Shown piece by piece: positions 33,648-40,677 of a stretch of DNA of 64,000 nucleotides. Origin of the DNA: Hymenobacter pini (GTDB taxonomy: Bacteria; Bacteroidota; Bacteroidia; Cytophagales; Hymenobacteraceae); contig NZ_JAIZZH010000006.1 in NCBI RefSeq assembly GCF_020421205.1, forward strand, positions 62,001 through 126,000, given 5' to 3'. The notes below the pieces were generated by a model, which saw nothing but the letters and a program-made list of their open reading frames with translations, had not been told where the DNA came from and made no database searches. Position 1 is the first letter of the stretch; every line of letters starts with the position of its first letter. The position numbers and the translations under genes were made by a program.

Positions 33648-34847
33648 TTACAGCTTCGACTCGGCCAGGCCTTTCTCAATAACCTGCATTATTGGGTGGT
33701 CGGGCTTCACCACCGTTGCCAACTGCTTCTTGGCTTCTTGAAAGTGCGGGCGAGCGGCTTGGGGCTGCTTCAGCTGCATATTCAGGGTGCCCAGGTAAAA
33801 ATGCAGCAGGCCTTGCGCGGTAGGTTCCTTAGGAGCTGTGGGCAGCTGGCTCCGGAAAAAGGCTTCAGCCTCCGCCCATTGGTTGTGTTCCTGGTACACG
33901 TCCAGAATGTCGCTGAACATCTGGTCATCGGCGGGGTTGAGCTGGTAGAGCTTAGCCGCCCAGGTGGGCGCCTCCGGTGAGTGGGCTGCCACTGCCAGCC
34001 GCAGCATTCCGCGCATAGAGGGCGCATCCTGCGGGTTCAGGGCCAGGCTTTGCTGATAGGCGGCTTTGGCTTCGGCCGGTTTCTGCTGCTGCTCCTGCAG
34101 CATACCCAGCATGCGGGCGGCATCGGCGCGGCGACGCGGCTCGTCTGCGTACAGGTCGTAGGCGGCTTTGGCGTGCGGAATACCCTCGGCTGGCTTTTTC
34201 TGCAGCCACAGGGCGTAGGAGAGGTTATAGTGCGAGTTCGGGTAGTCGGCCTTCAGGGCTACCGACTTCTCGAAGGCTGCCGTGGCGGGCGCAATCTGGT
34301 CGCGCAGCAGCTGCACGTAGCCCACGCCGAAGTAGGAGGTATAGTCGCCGAGGCCGTGGGCGTGAGCCGCGTTGTAGTAGCGCAGCACCAGGTCTTGCTT
34401 CTGCTGCTCGGGCTTATCCTGCTCCCCGCACCCGCACATAAGCACGGCGTACCAATAGTCGCCGAGTCCTTTGCTGAGGGCGTAGTTGGTGGGGTACTTG
34501 CGCTGCAGGCGGTTGAGCTCCAGCGGCAGATTCAGCATGTGCATGGAGTAGTCACCTTCCCGGCCGCGCAGCTTCTCCACGGTTTCGCCGGGAGCCAGGT
34601 CGCGCAGCCCGAATGCCTGGTGGTTCATGCTGATGAGGTAGTTCTCCAGCACTAGCTTTTCCTTGGCCAGCAGTAGTTCCGGCTGCAGGTTTTTGGGGTC
34701 GGCTTTGTCCAGCACCTCAAACGCCGATTCGTATTTTTTCTCTTTTGTGAGCTGGGCCGCGCGGGTCAGGGCAGTTGCCGCGGGAGTTTGGGCCAAGGCC
34801 ACCTGAACGGTTAACCCCAGCACGGTAGCTATGCTATAAAAACGCAT
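33648..34847 (-). CDS. TPR-repeat secreted protein, paralogue of 39697-40500
   Basis: A 399-residue protein with a signal peptide ending VALAQ. TPR-like repeats run through residues about 150-390 (FGVGYVQLLRDQIAPATAAFEKSVALKADYPN, SLALNPQDAPSMRGML). It shares a distinctive block with the protein at 39697: a C-x-C motif (LMCGCGEQD), then AHAHGLGDYTSYFGVGY versus AHVHGQGDYLSYFALGY. TPRs mediate protein contacts. It is divergent from the aromatic amino acid operon, whose leader begins 183 bases away. Confidence 0.75.
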   Translation of the reverse strand: MRFYSIATVLGLTVQVALAQTPAATALTRAAQLTKEKKYESAFEVLDKADPKNLQPELLLAKEKLVLENYLISMNHQAFGLRDLAPGETVEKLRGREGDYSMHMLNLPLELNRLQRKYPTNYALSKGLGDYWYAVLMCGCGEQDKPEQQKQDLVLRYYNAAHAHGLGDYTSYFGVGYVQLLRDQIAPATAAFEKSVALKADYPNSHYNLSYALWLQKKPAEGIPHAKAAYDLYADEPRRRADAARMLGMLQEQQQKPAEAKAAYQQSLALNPQDAPSMRGMLRLAVAAHSPEAPTWAAKLYQLNPADDQMFSDILDVYQEHNQWAEAEAFFRSQLPTAPKEPTAQGLLHFYLGTLNMQLKQPQAARPHFQEAKKQLATVVKPDHPIMQVIEKGLAESKL

Positions 34848-34948
34848 TAATCAACGAGTTATCTGTGTTGTTTCCGAGACGGGCAGGCCGGACACTACGG
34901 TAGCTGAAAGTTGCCGTTTTTCCGCTGATTTCGGAGACAAACGAACAG

Positions 34949-34979
34949 TTGTTCGGGCTTTTTTTGCATGTTGCATTTG
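34949..34979 (+). promoter_or_regulatory. probable promoter of the aromatic amino acid operon
   Basis: TTG at 34949-34951, a 20-base spacer, then TGCATTTG at 34972-34979, which matches TAnnTTTG at all but one fixed position. The expected start near 34986 leaves about 45 bases before the first leader peptide and places both attenuators inside the leader RNA. Confidence 0.4.
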
Positions 34980-35030
34980 GAATTGCCGCCGGCCGGTCCC
35001 ACCTTGCTGCCAGTAAACCCCCTGACACTC

Positions 35031-35090
35031 ATGGCTCAGCCCACGGCCCGCTTCTTTTTTAGCTATTATTTCTACTACGCCAACGCGTAG
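35031..35090 (+). CDS. Phe/Tyr leader peptide 1 of the aromatic operon
   Basis: A 19-residue open frame, MAQPTARFFFSYYFYYANA, from ATG 35031 to TAG 35088. Eight of nineteen residues are Phe or Tyr, arranged as FFF-S-YY-F-YY at codons 8-16. It lies about 45 bases after a probable promoter and 40 bases before an intrinsic terminator, upstream of pheA, an aminotransferase gene, tyrA and the DAHP synthase gene. By analogy with the proteobacterial pheA and trp leaders, slow translation of these codons when charged tRNA-Phe or tRNA-Tyr is scarce would favour antitermination. No Shine-Dalgarno site is present, as usual in Bacteroidota. Confidence 0.85.
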   Translation: MAQPTARFFFSYYFYYANA

Positions 35091-35142
35091 TCGAGCGGCC
35101 TCCCTGTAGCCTTCCTAACCCGAACTCTTCAGCGCCTCTCGA
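35091..35142 (+). promoter_or_regulatory. possible antiterminator pairing of attenuator 1
   Basis: TCGAG-C-GGC at 35091-35099, starting at the base after the leader stop codon, can pair with GCC-T-CTCGA at 35134-35142 (five pairs, one mismatch, three pairs). The second segment is most of the 5' arm of terminator 1, so the structures exclude one another. A ribosome at the stop codon would cover the first segment and permit termination; one stalled on the Phe/Tyr codons would not. Confidence 0.55.
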
Positions 35143-35165
35143 CCAGCTCGGGAGGTGCTTTTTTT
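35131..35165 (+). terminator. attenuator terminator 1
   Basis: AGCGCCTCTCGA (35131-35142), a CCAGC loop, and TCGGGAGGTGCT (35148-35159) form a 12-bp stem with two G-U pairs, followed by seven T residues (35159-35165). It lies between the two leader peptides and upstream of every structural gene of the operon. Confidence 0.9.
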
Positions 35166-35184
35166 ACGCTCATTTTTCCGCCCC

Positions 35185-35268
35185 ATGGCACCGCAGGCAT
35201 TCTTCTATTACGGCTTTAGCTACGGCTTCTTTTACCGGAAGCCGCCGGGGCCCGCTTGCCAGTTGTGA
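35185..35268 (+). CDS. Phe/Tyr leader peptide 2 of the aromatic operon
   Basis: A 27-residue open frame from ATG 35185 to TGA 35266, starting MAPQAFFYYGFSYGFFYRKP. Nine of the first seventeen residues are Phe or Tyr. It starts 20 bases after the T-run of attenuator terminator 1 and is followed by a second terminator at 35297-35323. It shares the plan, but little sequence, with leader 1 (MA-x, then aromatic clusters with a central serine), so it may be an old duplication or a convergent addition. It is not part of pheA, which begins at 35362. Confidence 0.85.
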   Translation: MAPQAFFYYGFSYGFFYRKPPGPACQL

Positions 35269-35304
35269 AGCACCACGCTTCACGCCACTGCAACCCAGGG
35301 CCCC
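35247..35304 (+). promoter_or_regulatory. possible antiterminator pairing of attenuator 2
   Basis: GGGGCCC at 35247-35253, within codons 21-23 of leader peptide 2, is the exact reverse complement of GGGCCCC at 35298-35304, which is the 5' arm of terminator 2. The seven G-C pairs compete with the terminator. A ribosome finishing the peptide would mask the first segment, whereas one held at the aromatic codons (up to 35235) would leave it largely free. Confidence 0.55.
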
Positions 35305-35323
35305 ACACCGGAGGCCCTTTTTT
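35297..35323 (+). terminator. attenuator terminator 2
   Basis: AGGGCCCC (35297-35304) pairs with GG-A-GGCCCT (35310-35318, one bulged A) across an ACACC loop, followed by a six-base T-run (35318-35323). It ends 38 bases before the pheA ATG. Confidence 0.85.
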
Positions 35324-35361
35324 GTTGCTCAGTCTAACTACTCACTTCTCACTTCTAAAAA

Positions 35362-36231
35362 ATGATTGCCATTCAAGGTTTCGCCGGAAGTTTCCACCAG
35401 ATAGCCGCCCGCCAGCACTTCGGCGCGGACGTGGCGGTACTGCCCTGCGCCACCTTTACCGAGCTGGTGCAGGCCGTGGCCCAGGGCCGGGCCCGCGCCG
35501 CCGTTATGGCCATCGAAAACTCCATTGCCGGCAGCATTCTACCCAACTACACGCTGCTGCGCAAAGCCGGCCTGCGGGTGGTAGGCGAGGTGTACCTGCA
35601 CATCGGCCAGCAGCTGCTGGCGCTGCCCGGGCAGCAACTGGAGGATATCCGGGAGGTACACTCGCACCCCATGGCCCTGCTACAATGCGCGGATTACCTG
35701 AATCAATTTCCGCACTGGAAGCTGGTAGAAACCGAGGATACGGCCCTGAGTGCCCAGCGCATCCGGGAAGGGCTGCGCACGGGGGTGGCCGCCGTGGCCG
35801 GGCACCTGGCCGCCGAGCTGTTCGACCTGAACGTGCTGGCCGCCGATATTCAGTCGGAGAAGAACAACTACACCCGGTTTCTGGTGGTGGCCCTCCCGGA
35901 AAACGCCCCAATGACCGAGCTGCCTACCAAGGCCTCGCTCTATTTCGAAGCACCCCATACCACCGGCAGCCTGGCCCGCATCCTGACGGCCGTGGCCGAG
36001 CGGGGCGTGAACCTGAGCAAGCTGCAGTCGTGCCCCCAGCCGGGCCGCACCTGGCACTACTTCTTCCACGCCGATTTGGAGTTTGATGCTCTGGCTCAGC
36101 TGGACGAAACCCTGGCTGCCCTGGCTCCCCTTACTGAAAATCTGCAGCTGCTGGGAGCTTACGCTAAAGGACTGGATGACAGCAAAAACCTGCATTCGGA
36201 GCCGGCGAAGAAGCTGCTCACGCTTGCCTAA
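35362..36231 (+). CDS. pheA: prephenate dehydratase
   Basis: A 289-residue stand-alone prephenate dehydratase that makes phenylpyruvate for phenylalanine synthesis. The catalytic domain (1-180) has IQGFAGSFHQIAA, VMAIENSIAGS, VHSHPMALLQC and the T-R-F motif in NNYTRFLVV. The ACT domain (about 195-275) contains HTTGSLARILTAVAERGVNLSKLQS. The positions usually occupied by the Phe-binding GALV and ESRP motifs read GSLA and QSCP, so feedback binding may differ. It is the first structural gene after the tandem attenuator. Confidence 0.92.
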   Translation: MIAIQGFAGSFHQIAARQHFGADVAVLPCATFTELVQAVAQGRARAAVMAIENSIAGSILPNYTLLRKAGLRVVGEVYLHIGQQLLALPGQQLEDIREVHSHPMALLQCADYLNQFPHWKLVETEDTALSAQRIREGLRTGVAAVAGHLAAELFDLNVLAADIQSEKNNYTRFLVVALPENAPMTELPTKASLYFEAPHTTGSLARILTAVAERGVNLSKLQSCPQPGRTWHYFFHADLEFDALAQLDETLAALAPLTENLQLLGAYAKGLDDSKNLHSEPAKKLLTLA

Positions 36232-36302
36232 TTAAACAACCGGCTGTTTGTCACAACAAGGTCCTCAATCAACTACTATCAACTAACCATCAGCTTACCC
36301 TC

Positions 36303-37466
36303 ATGCAAGTTGCCAGCCGCCTTCAGCACATTCAGGAATACTACTTCTCCCAGAAGCTGCGGGAAATTGACGGCATGAACAAAGCCGGTGCGCAGGTGAT
36401 TAACCTCGGCATCGGCAGCCCCGATATGCCCCCGCACCCCCGGGTTATTGCCGCCCTCACCCGCGCCGCCGAGCAGCCCAACACCCACGCCTACCAGGGC
36501 TACAAGGGCGTGCCCGCGCTACGCCAGGCCATGGCCGACTGGTACCAGCGGCAGTACGGCGTGGCCCTCAACCCCGACACGGAACTGCTGCCGCTGCTGG
36601 GCTCCAAGGAAGGCATCATTCACATCAGCATGACGCTGCTGGAAGCTGGCGACGAGGTGCTGATTCCGAACCCCGGCTACCCGGCCTACCGCGCCGCCGC
36701 CCACCTCAGCGGGGCCACCCCCATCGACTACGACCTGAAGGCAGAGAACAACTGGCTGCCCGACATAGAGGCCCTGGCCCAGCGCGACCTGAGCCGGGTG
36801 AAGCTGATGTGGGTAAACTACCCCCACATGCCCACCGGCACGGCCCCCAGCCCCGAGTTCTTCGAGCAGCTGGTGGCGTTTGCCCAGGCCCACAACATTC
36901 TGCTGGTGCATGATAATCCCTACAGCTTCATCCTCAACCAAGCCCAACCTCAAAGCCTACTAGCGGTGCCGGGGGCGCGGGAAGTGGCTCTGGAGCTCAA
37001 CTCCCTGAGCAAGTCGCACAACATGGCGGGCTGGCGCGTGGGGCTGCTGGCCGGCCGGGCCGATGTGCTGCAGGAAGTGCTCCGCTTCAAGAGCAACCTC
37101 GACTCCGGGATGTTCCTGCCGGTGCAGCTGGCCGCCGTGGAAGCGCTGAACCTAGACAACAGCTGGTACGAGGAGCTGAACGCCCACTACCGGGCCCGGC
37201 GGGAGTTGGTGTTCGAGCTGCTGCACCTACTGGGCTGCACCTTCGATGCCAACCAGGTAGGCCTGTTCGTGTGGGCGCAGGTGCCGGCCCGGTATGCTGA
37301 CGGCTACACCCTCAGCGACGAAATTCTGCAAAGAGCCCGGGTGTTCCTGACGCCGGGCGGCATCTTCGGCAGCAACGGCAACGGCTTCATTCGCATCAGT
37401 CTGTGCCAGCCCACCGAGGTGCTGCAGCAGGCGCTGGCGCGGGTGCGGGCGGCGTTAGGCAAATAA
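36303..37466 (+). CDS. class I/II PLP-dependent aminotransferase, probably aromatic
   Basis: A 387-residue fold-type I aminotransferase. GIGSPDMPPHPRVI opens the substrate domain; NPGYPAY, NYPHMPTG (usually NYPxNPTG) and VHDNPYSF bind the cofactor; LNSLSKSHNMAGWRVG contains the PLP lysine; FIRISLC holds the carboxylate-binding arginine. Its place between pheA and the prephenate dehydrogenase gene implies the final transamination of phenylpyruvate and 4-hydroxyphenylpyruvate to Phe and Tyr. Sequence alone could also fit LL-diaminopimelate or alanine aminotransferase-like enzymes. The gap to pheA is 71 bases with no terminator. Confidence 0.85.
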   Translation: MQVASRLQHIQEYYFSQKLREIDGMNKAGAQVINLGIGSPDMPPHPRVIAALTRAAEQPNTHAYQGYKGVPALRQAMADWYQRQYGVALNPDTELLPLLGSKEGIIHISMTLLEAGDEVLIPNPGYPAYRAAAHLSGATPIDYDLKAENNWLPDIEALAQRDLSRVKLMWVNYPHMPTGTAPSPEFFEQLVAFAQAHNILLVHDNPYSFILNQAQPQSLLAVPGAREVALELNSLSKSHNMAGWRVGLLAGRADVLQEVLRFKSNLDSGMFLPVQLAAVEALNLDNSWYEELNAHYRARRELVFELLHLLGCTFDANQVGLFVWAQVPARYADGYTLSDEILQRARVFLTPGGIFGSNGNGFIRISLCQPTEVLQQALARVRAALGK

Positions 37467-37476
37467 TCTCATCGTC

Positions 37477-38322
37477 ATGGTAGTTACCATCATCGGAATT
37501 GGCCTGATTGGCGGCTCTCTGGCCCTGAGCCTCAAGGAAACCGCCCTGGCCCACCACATCATCGGCGTAGACCGGAGCCCCGAGCACCTGCGCGAAGCTG
37601 TGGCCATCGGCCTCATCGACGAGCCCACCCAGGACCTGGCCGAGGCCGTGCGCCGCGCCGACCTGGTAGTGGTGGCCGTGCCCATGGATGCCATGCTCAC
37701 GGTGCTCCCCCAGGTGCTGGATGCGGCCACCGAGCGGCAAACGGTTATCGACGTAGGCTCCACCAAAGCCCTGCTGCTGGGCGCGGTAGAGAATCACCCC
37801 CAGCGGAGCCGCTTCGTGGCGGTGCACCCCATGGCCGGCACCGAGTACTCGGGTCCTTCGGCGGCGCTGCCGGGGCTGTTCCGGGATAAGACGCTGGTAA
37901 TCTGCGACGCGCCCCGTAGCGCCCCGGATGCCGTGGCCCGGGTGGAGGCCGTGTTCGGGCGGCTGGCCATGCGGCTGGTGTACATGGACGGTACCGCTCA
38001 CGACCTGCACACGGCCTACATTTCGCACATTTCGCACATCACCTCCTTTGCCCTGGCCCTCACGGTGCTGGAAAAGGAAAAGGAAGACGAGCAGATTTTT
38101 GCCCTGGCCAGCGGCGGTTTCGAATCAACGGTGCGCCTGGCCAAAAGCTCGCCCGATATGTGGGTGCCCATCTTCCGCCAGAACCGGGAAAACGTGCTCG
38201 ATGTGCTGGATGAGCATATTCACCAGCTTCAGCACCTGCGCCAGCTGTTGAATCAGGAAGACTACCCGGCTGTTTATCAACAGATCCAGCAGGCCAACCT
38301 CATCAAGAAAATTCTGAAGTAA
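37477..38322 (+). CDS. tyrA: prephenate dehydrogenase
   Basis: A 281-residue enzyme that oxidatively decarboxylates prephenate to 4-hydroxyphenylpyruvate for tyrosine synthesis. The nucleotide motif VVTIIGIGLIGGSLALSL opens the protein; a mid-domain block is VAVHPMAGTEYSGPSAA, with the substrate histidine; the dimer domain has THDLHTAYISHISHITSFAL-like histidines (near residues 170-190). No ACT domain is present. The ATG follows the aminotransferase stop by 10 bases, so the two are tightly linked. Confidence 0.9.
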   Translation: MVVTIIGIGLIGGSLALSLKETALAHHIIGVDRSPEHLREAVAIGLIDEPTQDLAEAVRRADLVVVAVPMDAMLTVLPQVLDAATERQTVIDVGSTKALLLGAVENHPQRSRFVAVHPMAGTEYSGPSAALPGLFRDKTLVICDAPRSAPDAVARVEAVFGRLAMRLVYMDGTAHDLHTAYISHISHITSFALALTVLEKEKEDEQIFALASGGFESTVRLAKSSPDMWVPIFRQNRENVLDVLDEHIHQLQHLRQLLNQEDYPAVYQQIQQANLIKKILK

Positions 38323-38371
38323 GCTGTTGTTACACAGCCGCTCCTCGCAAAACATACAACCTAACCATACC

Positions 38372-39463
38372 ATGAGTCAGTCGCTTACCGCCGAGCAACC
38401 CGTTGCCACCTCGTTGCTGAAGAAAAAACCGCTCATCATTTCCGGGCCCTGCTCCGCCGAAACCGAGGAGCAGCTCATTGCCACCTGTACCCAGCTGGCC
38501 GCTACCGGCAAAGTGGATATGCTGCGGGCCGGCATCTGGAAGCCCCGCACCAAGCCGGGCATGTTCGAGGGCATCGGCACCAAGGGCCTGCCCTGGCTGC
38601 AGAAGGCCAAGCAGCTCACCGGCCTGCCTACCACCGTGGAGGTGGCCACGCCCAAGCACGTGGAAGATGCCCTGGCCTTCGATGTGGATGTGCTCTGGAT
38701 TGGGGCGCGCACCACCGTCAACCCCTTCTCGGTGCAGGCCCTGGCCGATGCGCTGCGGGGCGTGGATATTCCGGTGCTCATCAAAAACCCCGTGCACCCC
38801 GACCTGGAATTGTGGCTGGGGGCCGTGGAGCGCCTAGCGAAAGTGGGCGTGAAGGACCTGGGCCTGATTCACCGGGGTTTCGCCAGCTACGGCAACACCG
38901 AGTTCCGCAACGCGCCGATGTGGCACCTGCCCATTGAAATGAAGCGCCGCCTGCCCGAGCTGCCCATCATCTGCGACCCAAGCCACATCTGCGGCAACCG
39001 TACCGGCTTGGCCGCCGTGGCCCAGAAAAGCATCGACCTGGACTTTGACGGGCTGATGCTGGAGTCGCACATCGACCCCGATAACGCCTGGAGCGACGCC
39101 AAGCAGCAGGTAACACCCCAGCGCTTGGCCGAACTGCTCGACGGCCTGATCTGGCGTCACGAAACCACCGACCAGCAGGAGTTCCTGAACAAGCTGGCCC
39201 AGATGCGCGAGCAAATCAACCAGCTCGACGACGAGATTCTGCACCTGCTGGGCCGCCGTATGCAGGTAGCCGAGAACATCGGTACCTACAAAAAGGAAAA
39301 TAACATCACCATTCTGCAGGCCAGCCGCTGGAACGAAATCCTGGAGCGCGGTATCCAGAAAGGCCACAAGCTGGGCCTCACCGAAGACTTCATTATGAAG
39401 TACTTCGATGCGGTGCACCTGGAGTCCATCAACCGCCAAAACCGCGTGATGAACCAGAAATAG
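38372..39463 (+). CDS. bifunctional DAHP synthase - chorismate mutase
   Basis: A 363-residue fusion. Residues about 18-265 form a type I-beta DAHP synthase (LIISGPCSAET, LRAGIWKPRTKPGMFEG, VDVLWIGARTTVNPF, GLIHRGFASYG, IICDPSHICGNR), joining phosphoenolpyruvate and erythrose 4-phosphate. Residues about 280-360 form an AroQ-type chorismate mutase (MREQINQLDDEILHLLGRRMQVAENIG...). This order, with the mutase C-terminal, is known from other Bacteroidota, where the mutase domain and its product prephenate control the synthase. It supplies prephenate to the two enzymes encoded upstream. ATG 38372 is chosen over an in-frame ATG at 38327 that has no conserved sequence. Confidence 0.93.
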   Translation: MSQSLTAEQPVATSLLKKKPLIISGPCSAETEEQLIATCTQLAATGKVDMLRAGIWKPRTKPGMFEGIGTKGLPWLQKAKQLTGLPTTVEVATPKHVEDALAFDVDVLWIGARTTVNPFSVQALADALRGVDIPVLIKNPVHPDLELWLGAVERLAKVGVKDLGLIHRGFASYGNTEFRNAPMWHLPIEMKRRLPELPIICDPSHICGNRTGLAAVAQKSIDLDFDGLMLESHIDPDNAWSDAKQQVTPQRLAELLDGLIWRHETTDQQEFLNKLAQMREQINQLDDEILHLLGRRMQVAENIGTYKKENNITILQASRWNEILERGIQKGHKLGLTEDFIMKYFDAVHLESINRQNRVMNQK

Positions 39464-39489
39464 GTGGTTGGGTGGTTAGGTGATTGACC

Positions 39490-39655
39490 TGTCATTGTGA
39501 GGCCAGAGGCCGAAGCAATCCGTCCTTCTCCAGACTCAACACCCTGACCCACGCAAAAGCCCCTGACGTGAGAACCAGACGTCAGGGGCTTTCTGCGTTT
39601 CAAAGCTTGGAGCATTTTGAAAGGAAAGACTGCTTCGCGCTGCTCACAATGACGG
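39490..39655. repeat. composite REP/terminator element, copy B
   Basis: Bounded by GTCATTGTGAGG...GAAGCAATC on the left and GACTGCTTCG...CACAATGACGG on the right. The central hairpin AAAGCCCCTGACGT (39556-39569) / ACGTCAGGGGCTTT (39579-39592) is a strong terminator for the aromatic operon. Spacer plus hairpin (roughly 39522-39596) align with copy A at 6031-6198, including the run CAAAAGCCCCTGAC. Confidence 0.75.
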
Positions 39656-39696
39656 TTCCGCAATTCATCCATTCAACCATTCAGCCATCCTCCCAT

Positions 39697-40500
39697 TCAC
39701 TTCATCCTTTCCTCAATCTGGCTGAGCAGGAAGGCGGCATCTTCCTTGTGGGCGTCGTCGGGGAATAGCTCTACGGCCCGGCGGGCGTGCTGCTGGGCAG
39801 CGTTGAACTGCTTGAGCTCCAGCAGTACAAAGGCCAGGTTGAGGTGGGCGGTGGCGTACGTGGGCCGGAGCTGCAGGCTGCGCTCAAACGGGGCCAGGCT
39901 CTCCTGGAACTGGCCCAGCCGCTGGTAGGCGTAGCCCAGCGCGAAATACGATAGGTAGTCTCCCTGACCGTGGACGTGGGCTTCCTGGTACTGCTTAATG
40001 GTACGCCGGAACACCTCGTCTTCACCCAACTCGGCCTCGGCACAGTCGCATTGCTGCACGGTGAAATAGTAGTCGCCGAGGGCGCGGGCCAGCTTGTAGT
40101 TATCCGGGAAGCGGGTTTGCAGGCGTTCCAGTACCTTGCGTACCGGAAAACGGTAGCGTAACGAGTCGGTACCCAGTTGGCGGATGCTGTCGAGACTGGG
40201 GTCCAGTAGTTTAAGGTTGCGGAAGGCGAAGCGACTAAGGTCCTCGGTATTGGCGTAGTAGTTCAGGGCCACATCCGTTTTTTCCAGCACCACGGCCGGC
40301 ACCGCATTGGCCGGGTCCGTTAGCTCCAGCAGCTGCCAGGCGCTTTCGTAGCGGCGTTCCAACACCAGTTGCCGGGCCTGGCGCAAGGCCGTAGCCTCGG
40401 CCGCCGTGGTGGTAGCCGCCGTGGTTTGTGCCTGGGCTGGCGGGGGTAACATTACCCGGCTGATGTAAAAGAGGAGGGGCAAAAAGAACAGGCGAGCCAT
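39697..40500 (-). CDS. TPR-repeat secreted protein, paralogue of 33648-34847
   Basis: A 267-residue protein from ATG 40498-40500 (MARLFFLPLLFYISRVMLPP, signal sequence ending AQAQ). It has a repeat-free N-terminal half, then YYFTVQQCDCAEAELGED with a C-x-C motif, AHVHGQGDYLSYFALGYAYQRLGQ and two TPR units (SLAPFERSLQLRPTYATAHLNLA, AQQHARRAVELFPDDAHKED). The motif order matches the longer protein divergent from the aromatic operon. It is convergent with the DAHP synthase gene. Function unknown. Confidence 0.72.
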   Translation of the reverse strand: MARLFFLPLLFYISRVMLPPPAQAQTTAATTTAAEATALRQARQLVLERRYESAWQLLELTDPANAVPAVVLEKTDVALNYYANTEDLSRFAFRNLKLLDPSLDSIRQLGTDSLRYRFPVRKVLERLQTRFPDNYKLARALGDYYFTVQQCDCAEAELGEDEVFRRTIKQYQEAHVHGQGDYLSYFALGYAYQRLGQFQESLAPFERSLQLRPTYATAHLNLAFVLLELKQFNAAQQHARRAVELFPDDAHKEDAAFLLSQIEERMK

Positions 40501-40677
40501 TGGGGCCAAAGATGCAGGTTTTTGGCGGGCTGACCCACGGCTGAAAAGTCTGAATTCGGCGGGTTGTGGTTGGACGCTTCCGCCGAAAATTATGCAGGTT
40601 GCTACCCCAACTCGCTCCCGCAACTTGGGGGCCACTGTTGAGTATAACCAACTCTCCTCTCACCCTTTCCCACGGGT

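Noticed and set aside
35256..36086. 276-residue plus-strand frame overlapping pheA
   Set aside because: It is a different frame of pheA and composed of Arg/Gly/Pro-rich shadow sequence; the true genes here are leader 2 and pheA.
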